Origin: Bog-473 sp963755375
GTDB taxonomy: Bacteria > Actinomycetota > Acidimicrobiia > Acidimicrobiales > RAAP-2
NCBI GenBank assembly: GCA_963755375.1
Contig: CAVWKG010000016.1
Coordinates: 1,922,001 to 1,986,000 of the forward strand
DNA: 64,000 nt
Direction of reading: 5' to 3'
A program made the translations under genes and the position numbers. Position 1 is the first letter of the stretch. Each line of letters begins with the position of its first letter. Shown piece after piece: positions 58,144 through 64,000 of the stretch. The notes below the pieces were generated by a model that saw only the letters and a list, made by a program, of their open reading frames with translations, was not told where the DNA came from and did no database searches.

Positions 58144-58443
58144 GTGGTCTTCGGGGCCGTCCACTCTGCTGGCGCGCCGCGGATCCTCTCTGGCCGGCAT
58201 GCCTCGCCGCATCTGAGCGTTCGCAGTGACGTCGTCAGTCGCCGCGTCCCCGCGCTGGTAATTGGTTTCTTGATTCTCATGACGATTGTCACCGTTGCAC
58301 TCGCGCTCGTCGCCAATGCGGATGGCGCACGCCATTCAGCCATTCTGGCCAGCGTGGTCGTGGCCGCACTCGTTCTCATTGGAGGACCGAGACTGATGGA
58401 CACTGTGCGTCGACGTGCCGAGCAGCGCCTCGGTGCTTCGTGA
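58144..58443 (+). CDS. Small membrane protein coupled to a winged-helix regulator
   Basis: The frame encodes two membrane helices, VPALVIGFLILMTIVTVALAL and ILASVVVAALVLIGG, with a short loop and a basic tail RRRAEQRLGAS. Its stop overlaps the GTG of the regulator by 4 bp (GTGA), so translation is probably coupled. The start is uncertain. GTG 58144 (weak GGTCGGA) gives 99 aa; the helices begin near residue 40. Membrane-protein/HTH pairs like this are frequent in actinobacteria. Confidence 0.5.
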   Translation: MVFGAVHSAGAPRILSGRHASPHLSVRSDVVSRRVPALVIGFLILMTIVTVALALVANADGARHSAILASVVVAALVLIGGPRLMDTVRRRAEQRLGAS

Positions 58444-58745
58444 GTACCGCCAAATTCGACGAGATCATCCATCCCAGCACTCGTTTGTCCATCGTCGCGC
58501 TCTTGGCGTCGACCGACTGGGCGGATTTCTCGTTCGTGCGTGATCGCCTGGGTATGTCTGATTCAGCCCTCTCAAAGCAGTTCTCGATTTTGGAGGGCGC
58601 GGGATACGTCACGATCGATCGACCGGTGACCGACAGCAGGCGACGAGTTCGTGTAGGCCTTACCGACGGCGGCCGCAAGGCCTTTGAGGGACACGTGGCT
58701 GCCTTGCAATCGGTCATTGCCATTGCCGAGTCGGTGTCTCCCTAG
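58440..58745 (+). CDS. Winged-helix transcriptional regulator (HTH_34/MarR-like)
   Basis: A 101-aa DNA-binding protein. HPSTRLSIVALLASTDWADF and FSVRD-like FSFVRDRLGMSDSALSKQFS form the helix-turn-helix, and ILEGAGYVTIDRPVTDSRRR VRVGLT the wing. One domain only, so it is a small repressor type. GTG 58440 overlaps the upstream membrane gene by 4 bp. It may regulate the pair. The ligand is unknown. Confidence 0.82.
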   Translation: MSTAKFDEIIHPSTRLSIVALLASTDWADFSFVRDRLGMSDSALSKQFSILEGAGYVTIDRPVTDSRRRVRVGLTDGGRKAFEGHVAALQSVIAIAESVSP

Positions 58746-58847
58746 CTCCGACGAACGGGTGGACGGCGTCGCACGTGGCGGAGCCGGCGTACCTGGAAGG
58801 CGGATCTCGTAGCCGGGGCGGTCCCCTCGCTCTAATTCGGTTTTGCT

Positions 58848-59753
58848 CTAGATCCGCAGATGCTCGAGAGCGGCAGCAACGGAGACGGCCATGGCGCCGC
58901 CTATCGTCGCTCGCGAGGCATCCGACCGGTCGGCCCGGGTGAGGACGGCGATCGAATAGGCCTCTCCATCGGGGTCAGTGATGAGCGCGATCTCATTGAA
59001 CACACGCCGAAAGAGTCCACCGCTCTTGGCCTCGAGAGTCCCCCCGTCGGGAACCGCCCCAGCGAGACGCCGGGTCACCTGCTGGGACATGACGCGGCGA
59101 AGCGTGACGCACGCGTGCGGACTGGCGGCGGTACCGGCCCAGACGGCCGCGAGCAACCGGGTTGCATCCTTCGCCGTTGTCCGCGATGCCTGCAGGGGAT
59201 CGAGTGCTCGACATCGGTCGATGCGCTCCGGATCGGTGGCCAGAGCCTGGGCGTCTGGTCCCATCTCACCGTTTTGCGCCGCCACGAGTTCGGGGTAGTT
59301 CCGATGGCCCGTGTCCGTCGCCATGCCGTCCAGCATCGCCTGGACGTTCTCGACCACGACCGTGTCTCGGCAACCGACGGCGCGCAGGCGCTCATTGACC
59401 GCCGGGATACCGACGGCAGCGATGACGGCGTCAGCGGCTGCGTTGTCGCTAATCGTCAACATCAGGTAGCTGAGATCACGAAGCGACACGGCGACGGTGT
59501 CCTCGAACTGTGAGATCCCGACGGGTCCGGGCGTTCGACGGGCAGGTTCAAGCGCGACAGTCTCCGTCGGGTCTAGTCGTCCCACGTCGGCCTGGGCATA
59601 GAACTCAAGGCCGATGGGGACTTTGACCACGGAAGCAAGGATGTGCGGCCTGTCGGCATCGTGCGAGACCTCGGTGCCGTCCGACAGGCGTACGACATGA
59701 AGTGAACCGATGCAGCCCGCCTCATCGAAGAGGCGTGTGAAGTCCATCGTCAT
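58848..59753 (-). CDS. Class A beta-lactamase-like serine hydrolase, no signal peptide
   Basis: A 301-aa protein of the beta-lactamase2/class A fold. S41-x-x-K44 is in LASVVKVPIGLE, the SDN motif is S102-D103-N104 in LMLTISDNAAAD, and K243-S244-G245 (EAKSGGL) stands for KTG. The omega-loop Glu is not clear. No signal peptide is seen, so it is probably cytosolic and may act on other substrates. ATG 59753 is the start with a second ATG two codons later. Real antibiotic resistance is not shown. Confidence 0.75.
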   Translation of the reverse strand: MTMDFTRLFDEAGCIGSLHVVRLSDGTEVSHDADRPHILASVVKVPIGLEFYAQADVGRLDPTETVALEPARRTPGPVGISQFEDTVAVSLRDLSYLMLTISDNAAADAVIAAVGIPAVNERLRAVGCRDTVVVENVQAMLDGMATDTGHRNYPELVAAQNGEMGPDAQALATDPERIDRCRALDPLQASRTTAKDATRLLAAVWAGTAASPHACVTLRRVMSQQVTRRLAGAVPDGGTLEAKSGGLFRRVFNEIALITDPDGEAYSIAVLTRADRSDASRATIGGAMAVSVAAALEHLRI

Positions 59754-59902
59754 CTATTCTGTCCGACCTGCCCACCACTCGGCACGGTTGGCGGATGCGT
59801 GGTGGGACGCCCGTCATTCCGCCGATCCAGTCGAGCGGACACCAGGACGGCCTGGACTCGGTCACATCGGCTCACATCCGTGGGTACGAACGCGGCGACC
59901 CG

Positions 59903-60499
59903 CTAGTTCGACGCCTCCCGAGCAGCCGCCTCAACCTTCATCCGATAGGCCTCCCACTCCGCCGCGGTTCGTTCCGCCATGTTGCTTCCCGGCCCCGTGA
60001 GACCGGCAGTGCCGTCAATGAGCTCGCGAATGATGTCGGCGTGGCCCGCGTGGCGGGCGACCTCGGTAGTCACGTGGACCAGCACCCGATGAAGCGTGAC
60101 CTCGCTCCGATCGTCGGGCCACCACGGAACATGTCCAACGGCGTCGATTGCCAGCGTCTCGATGGTGGCGTCGCTGTGGGCGCTGGTCCGATCGAACAAG
60201 GTGACGATGTCCCCGACCGACTCGTCCGCGCGAGCCCACATTTCGTCGTCCATCTCGGCCCCATCCTCCTCCCATGGAAAATGCTCGGGAAAGGGCCGGC
60301 CGAAGGTTACGCCGAAGTAGCCCGCCTGGACGCCGGCGACGTGCTTCACCAGACCGAGGATGTTGGTCGCTGTTGGCGTCATCGGCCTGCGTGCGTCGTA
60401 GACCGACAGTCCGTCGAGCTTGCTGAGGAATCCTTCTCTTCCACGTTGCAGGTAGCGCAACAGGTCTTCTTTCGGGTCGGAGACGGCCACGTCGTACAT
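59903..60499 (-). CDS. DinB/DUF664 family protein
   Basis: A 198-aa DinB-type four-helix protein. TATNILGLVKHVAGVQAGYF, EVTLHRVLVHVTTEVARHAG and HADIIRELIDGTAGLTGPG match DUF664, with His residues suited to bind one metal. ATG 60499 is chosen; the open frame extends 337 codons upstream without coding sense, opposite a secreted protein gene. The function is unknown, possibly thiol transfer. Confidence 0.85.
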   Translation of the reverse strand: MYDVAVSDPKEDLLRYLQRGREGFLSKLDGLSVYDARRPMTPTATNILGLVKHVAGVQAGYFGVTFGRPFPEHFPWEEDGAEMDDEMWARADESVGDIVTLFDRTSAHSDATIETLAIDAVGHVPWWPDDRSEVTLHRVLVHVTTEVARHAGHADIIRELIDGTAGLTGPGSNMAERTAAEWEAYRMKVEAAAREASN

Positions 60500-60699
60500 A
60501 TTTGCAGTCGTGCAACCCAAGCTCCCTGAGTCGGGATCCTGCGCTCGGAAAGGCGTCCCATAGCGAGAAGGATTGGTGCCGAGTGTGCCTGCTGGAGACT
60601 TCTGGGACGGGGCCGGCGGTACGAGCCACTCGACCCACGGTGGGAGGTGCGCCTCGAAGTCGGCACCCTCGCGGAGAGGGCTGACCCACGCCGGCCCGG

Positions 60700-61716
60700 T
60701 CAGCCCGGTGGCACCTGCCAGTTCACGAGATCGCTGCTCCGTGCCAGGCCGATGCGGGCGTGGCCCCACCCCCCGAACCGCGTGAGCTCGGTGCTGCCGG
60801 CGTAGGTCAGGTAGTCCTCGCCCTGCGGACCCACGCACAGAAAGGCGGAGTTGGCGTGCTCGAAGCCCACGCCCGAGATCCCGGTGCCGCTGTTGAACGG
60901 CTGGTCGGGTAACGACAGTTCCCTCCCGGGGCTCCAGCGCAGCCACGTGGAGGGTGTGGCGGGGTAGCCCGGCCCTAGCGTGAAGATGAATGGTTGGTCG
61001 AGGGTGTTCGACGTCGCCACCAGATGCCAGACGCCATCGACGGTGACGAACTCGTAGTTCTCGACGGTGTCGTTGTACACCACAATGTCGGGCTGGCCTA
61101 CGAGGTGGAACGACCCGGACAGCCCGGGCGCCCAGGCGATCTCGAAGTGCTGCACCGTCGTCCCCGCTTTGAACCCCAGGATCACCCCGTCGCCGGTGAA
61201 GGCGAGGGCGCCATCGATCATGCGGTGTGCGAGCCTGCGTCCGAGGGGGTGCGGGGGCGACCAGGACCGCAGTGACGCGTCGTTGGTCGTGCGATAGGCC
61301 AGCCCCTGCGGTGTCTGGTAGGTGAGGATGAACGTTCCCGAGGGTGAGCGGACGATGTCGGGTGAAGCGGCGTTGTCGGCGATGACCCGCGGCGACGTCC
61401 AGTGTCGCAGATCCGGGCTCGACGACACGGCGACGCTGAAGTGCACATGGGGAGCGGCGCGCAGCTCCGTCATATCGCTGTAGAGCATGTGCCATGCGCC
61501 GCCCGACCACTGCAGCGCTTGATCCTTCACGCCGATCGCGGGGAACGAGAGGACGGGATTGCTGAGCGCGGACCAGTCGACGGACGGGGGCGGCCTCCCG
61601 ACGATGCAGGCGTGATCCTGCCCCCGTGCCACGTTCGCCGCCCCTGATTGGCTTCCCCCGACCACCAGAGCGACGGACGCGGCCGCGGTCGTCGCTGCGA
61701 CAAGGAGGCTTCGCAC
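60700..61716 (-). CDS. Secreted five-bladed beta-propeller protein (GH43/GH32-like)
   Basis: A 338-aa exported protein. A signal peptide (RSLLVAATTAAASVALVVGG) is followed by repeated blades ending with FTLNF-type Trp/Ser motifs: SVAVSSSPDLRHWTSPRVIA, TLGPGYPATPSTWLRWS and ARIGLARSSDLVNWQVP. The SSPDL.HW pattern is typical of GH43/32/68/62-type propellers. The acidic triad of active glycosidases could not be placed with certainty. It may bind or cleave a polysaccharide. It diverges from the YjbQ gene. Confidence 0.7.
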   Translation of the reverse strand: MRSLLVAATTAAASVALVVGGSQSGAANVARGQDHACIVGRPPPSVDWSALSNPVLSFPAIGVKDQALQWSGGAWHMLYSDMTELRAAPHVHFSVAVSSSPDLRHWTSPRVIADNAASPDIVRSPSGTFILTYQTPQGLAYRTTNDASLRSWSPPHPLGRRLAHRMIDGALAFTGDGVILGFKAGTTVQHFEIAWAPGLSGSFHLVGQPDIVVYNDTVENYEFVTVDGVWHLVATSNTLDQPFIFTLGPGYPATPSTWLRWSPGRELSLPDQPFNSGTGISGVGFEHANSAFLCVGPQGEDYLTYAGSTELTRFGGWGHARIGLARSSDLVNWQVPPG

Positions 61717-61746
61717 GTCGGCACGCTACGGCAGACTGGGTGGACG

Positions 61747-62157
61747 ATGCAGACGATCGGGCTGGACATCGACACCTCCCGGGAGCGCATCGTCGACCTC
61801 ACGGCGCAGCTCGAGCGCTTCTGCGCCGGACTGGGCGACGGGCTGGTCAACGTCTTCGTGCCGCACGCCACCGCGGGCGTCGCCCTGATGGAGACCGGCT
61901 CACACTCCGAGAGCGACCTGCTGTCCGCGCTGGAGCGCCTCTTGCCCCGCGACACCCGCTACCAGCACGCACATGGATCACCCGGCCATGGGGCCGATCA
62001 CCTCTTGCCCGCCCTCGTGAGCCCGTCGGTGACGCTGCCGGTCCTGGGGGGCCGGGTCGCCCTCGGGACCTGGCAGTCCGTTGTCCTAGTGGATCTGAAC
62101 GTCGACAACCCTTGGCGTCACGTGCGCTTCAGCTTCGTGCCCGCCTCGGGAGGCTGA
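61747..62157 (+). CDS. YjbQ/UPF0047 family protein
   Basis: A 136-aa protein. VNVFVPHATAGVALMETGSH and YQHAHGSPGHGADHLLPALV, then VALGTWQSVVLVDLN match the YjbQ family; the His cluster (HATAG, HGSPGHGADH) binds metal. Some members have thiamine-phosphate synthase side activity, but the true role is not settled. ATG 61747 is clear. Its end overlaps the convergent thioesterase gene by 40 bp. Confidence 0.88.
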   Translation: MQTIGLDIDTSRERIVDLTAQLERFCAGLGDGLVNVFVPHATAGVALMETGSHSESDLLSALERLLPRDTRYQHAHGSPGHGADHLLPALVSPSVTLPVLGGRVALGTWQSVVLVDLNVDNPWRHVRFSFVPASGG

Positions 62158-62936
62158 GCGTCGTCAGCCGGCCGGGTCGTGTCCCGCGCCATCATGCGCT
62201 GCCAGGCCGGGTCCACCAGAGGCGCCTCGGTGCTGTGGGCATTGCCCGACACGATGTCGAGCATGCGACGCGGGGGGACCTCGATGAAGACGCCCTCGGC
62301 CTCCGCCGTCAGCTCGCCCTGGGAGTAGATGCCGCCCCAGGCGAAGACCTTGCGCCCCTCCTTGCCGGTGTGGCGAGCGGCCAACAGGAGTGGGGCCAGC
62401 AGCGGCGTCGGCCGCCTGTAGCGGATCTTCAAGGTGCCCGTCATCGCCCCCTGGCCGGCCAGGATGTTGGACATGCCGAGCAGCTCGTCGAACAGCTCGG
62501 CGATGACCCCGCCGTGCACGCAGGTCGGCGGTCCCTCGTACGCGTAGCCGAAGGTCACCCGGCCCCGGACCTCGCGGGCTCCGTTCTCTCCCTCCACCGC
62601 CCACACCTCGACCGGCGGCGCCACCGGGTTGCCATACCCGATCACCGGGCTGGTCGAGAAGATGTCCTGGGGGTGCCCTTCGGCGAAGGGCTGGTTGCGG
62701 GTGCGCTTCTCTTCCCGGGCGGCCGCTTCGAGACGGTCCGCCACGGCAGTCACATGGGTTGCCGCCTCCGTGATGTGCTCTTCGCGCAGCGGCTGGCCGA
62801 CCATCACCGCAATGACCCGACGCACCCCAGCGGCCAGACCGTTCAGCGGCTCGTCACCCGCCGTCCTCGACGGGCCGTCGACTCCGGGGTACCCCCCGCC
62901 GGGCGGCGGGTCGAACGGGCGCTCCGCGTCGCTCAC
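62118..62936 (-). CDS. PaaI-like hot-dog thioesterase
   Basis: A 272-aa protein. The C-terminal hot-dog domain has PPTCVHGGVIAELFDELLGM, the HGG..A..FDE active-site helix of the PaaI/YbaW group, and MTGTLKIRYRRPTPL as the central strand. The N-terminal 100 residues are unrelated helical sequence. It probably hydrolyses acyl-CoA thioesters. The stop of the neighbouring enoyl-CoA hydratase overlaps this ATG (ATGA), so the hydratase is translationally coupled. Confidence 0.85.
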   Translation of the reverse strand: MSDAERPFDPPPGGGYPGVDGPSRTAGDEPLNGLAAGVRRVIAVMVGQPLREEHITEAATHVTAVADRLEAAAREEKRTRNQPFAEGHPQDIFSTSPVIGYGNPVAPPVEVWAVEGENGAREVRGRVTFGYAYEGPPTCVHGGVIAELFDELLGMSNILAGQGAMTGTLKIRYRRPTPLLAPLLLAARHTGKEGRKVFAWGGIYSQGELTAEAEGVFIEVPPRRMLDIVSGNAHSTEAPLVDPAWQRMMARDTTRPADDAQPPEAGTKLKRT

Positions 62937-63727
62937 GTGCGGGTGTAGTTGGGCGGGCGTTTCTCGGCGAAGGCCTTCTGCCCCTCGGCGGCGTCGTTGC
63001 TGGCGAAGATGGGCCAGCCGATCTCGAGCTCGCGGGCCAGCCCGTCCACCTCGGACATGCCCTCGGTCTCGCGCACGCTGCGCTTGATCGCCTCGACCGC
63101 CAGCGGCCCGTTCGCCCCGATCACGGCGGCGATCTCGAGCGCCTTGTCCAGCGCGTTGCCGTCAGGGACGACGTGCCCGATGAGGCCGATGCGCAGAGCC
63201 TCCTCGGCCGGCACCTCGCGGGCGGTCAGCAGCAGCTCCATGGCCAGCGTGTGGGGGATCTGCCGGCGCAGCCGCACGGTCGAGCCGCCGAGGGGGAACA
63301 ATCCCCGCTTGGCCTCGAAGACGCCGAAGATGGCACCCTCGCCCGCCACCCGGATGTCGGTGGCCTGCAGGATCTCCGTACCGCCGGCCACGGCCCAGCC
63401 CTCGACGGCGGCGATGAGCGGCTTGCGCAGGTCGTAGTGGCGCAGCAGCGCCTTCCAGTGCAGGTCGGGGTCCTCGGCCGTGCGGGACTGGTACTTCTCG
63501 GCGTCGCTGCCCCCCATGGCCTTGAGGTCCATCCCGGCGCAGAACGTCCCTCCGGCGCCGGTGAGGATGGCGCACCGGATGTCGTCGTTGCCGTCGATCT
63601 CCTCCCACGCGTCCTTCATGCCGACCAGCATGGGAAGGCTCAGCGCGTTCTTGGCCTCGGGCCGGTTCATGGTGACGATGGCGGTGGCGCCGTCGCGTTC
63701 GAACGTCAGGTGCTCAGTCGTGACCAC
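62933..63727 (-). CDS. Enoyl-CoA hydratase/isomerase family protein
   Basis: A 264-aa crotonase. The oxyanion-hole residues are in GGTFCAGMDLKAMGG and EGWAVAGGTEILQATDIRVA, and FGVFEAKRGLFPLGGSTVRL carries the Glu region. The pattern is typical of actinobacterial EchA proteins. GTG 63727 lies about 64 bp after the thiolase stop and its own stop overlaps the thioesterase start (ATGA). The three genes look like a beta-oxidation operon. Confidence 0.9.
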   Translation of the reverse strand: MVTTEHLTFERDGATAIVTMNRPEAKNALSLPMLVGMKDAWEEIDGNDDIRCAILTGAGGTFCAGMDLKAMGGSDAEKYQSRTAEDPDLHWKALLRHYDLRKPLIAAVEGWAVAGGTEILQATDIRVAGEGAIFGVFEAKRGLFPLGGSTVRLRRQIPHTLAMELLLTAREVPAEEALRIGLIGHVVPDGNALDKALEIAAVIGANGPLAVEAIKRSVRETEGMSEVDGLARELEIGWPIFASNDAAEGQKAFAEKRPPNYTRT

Positions 63728-63791
63728 GGTCCCCTCCAGAGGTAGGCGCCGGAATGAAAGATCGGATGAGGCAGAAGGGTGCGGTCGCCGC

Positions 63792-64000
63792 TCAGAGCCG
63801 CTCGATGATGGTGCCGGTCGCCAGCGCGCCGCCGCAGCACATGGACACGAGCCCGTAGGTCTTGTCGCTGCGCTCGAGCTCGTGCAGGATCGTCGTGATC
63901 AACCGGCTCCCCGTCGCGCCGACGGGGTGGCCGATGGCGATGGCGCCACCGTTGACGTTGACCTTGTCCATGTCGGCGTCGTGCACACGGGCCCAGCTCA
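63792..64000 (-). CDS. Acetyl-CoA acetyltransferase (thiolase), C-terminal part only
   Basis: The window cuts this gene. The visible 69 or more codons encode VNVNGGAIAIGHPVGATGSR, with the GHP His site, and VSMCCGGALATGTIIERL, with the C-terminal catalytic Cys (CGG.A.G). These are the two hallmark ends of thiolases. It would cleave 3-ketoacyl-CoA in beta-oxidation. The N terminus lies beyond 64000 on this strand. Confidence 0.9.
   Translation of the reverse strand, partial: SWARVHDADMDKVNVNGGAIAIGHPVGATGSRLITTILHELERSDKTYGLVSMCCGGALATGTIIERL

Noticed and set aside
60500..61510. An upstream extension of the DinB frame by 337 codons
   Set aside because: It overlaps the secreted propeller gene and lacks any domain; the DinB fold begins at ATG 60499.

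Overview
The window is 64 kb of high-GC DNA from an actinobacterium, most plausibly an Acidimicrobiia-like soil or freshwater lineage. The signs are dense bidirectional gene packing, frequent GTG starts, 4-bp ATGA/GTGA overlaps, a LytR-CpsA-Psr protein, a mycothiol-enzyme-like DinB protein, an AceE-type E1 paired with a SucB-like E2, and the actinobacterial version of the ethylmalonyl-CoA enzymes. This placement is inferred from gene content; no rRNA or other phylogenetic marker is present. No tRNA, rRNA, insertion sequence, prophage or CRISPR array was found.

Layout. (1) 0-5.6 kb: two VOC proteins, a divergent PAP2 protein, a secreted GH26-like glycosidase downstream of a GTGTGG tandem repeat, and a hydrolase/adenylate-cyclase fusion. 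(2) 5.8-13.7 kb: the lipoate-dependent 2-oxoacid dehydrogenase block. lpdA, the E2 acyltransferase and a fused lipB-lipA gene form one leftward operon; rnhA follows, and aceE diverges from rnhA. (3) 13.7-19.1 kb: small regulators and enzymes (DinB, Rrf2, HhH-GPD, ThiE, acyl-CoA dehydrogenase, MBL hydrolase). (4) 19.2-28.4 kb: a SUF Fe-S assembly system split into three transcription units, sufC-sufS-sufU (+), sufD-Rieske-sufC2 (-) and sufB plus a Cys-rich protein (-). An LCP gene and a crotonase gene lie between them. (5) 28.5-35.5 kb: an S9 peptidase, a RodZ-tail-like membrane protein, rfbC, a flavin reductase, an MBL protein, an epoxide-hydrolase-like protein and mutY. (6) 35.5-39.9 kb: three enzymes of the lower ethylmalonyl-CoA pathway (mesaconyl-CoA hydratase, methylsuccinyl-CoA dehydrogenase, CitE-type lyase). 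(7) 40-48 kb: DLH, NlpC/P60, a divergent Lgt, and an SDR/acyl-CoA synthetase pair sharing a KstR-type operator. (8) 48-60.5 kb: an accessory stretch of mostly single small genes (pepsin-like protein, methyltransferase, DedA, cupin, AKR, GNAT, DUF1990, ABM, beta-lactamase-like and others) with longer spacers and less strict codon use. (9) 60.7-64 kb: a secreted beta-propeller protein, YjbQ, and a leftward thioesterase, enoyl-CoA hydratase and thiolase group that runs off the end.

How it works together. The lipoyl block supplies both the 2-oxoacid dehydrogenase subunits and the enzyme that lipoylates them. LipA consumes Fe-S clusters, which the SUF genes 10-20 kb away could supply. The EMC enzymes, acyl-CoA dehydrogenases, crotonases, SDR, acyl-CoA synthetase and thiolase indicate strong acyl-CoA metabolism.

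Three reading frames (E2, a methyltransferase and a DMT transporter) are each broken by an apparent single extra base in a GC-rich run, and mutY lacks a standard start codon. These should be checked as possible assembly errors before any biological reading.
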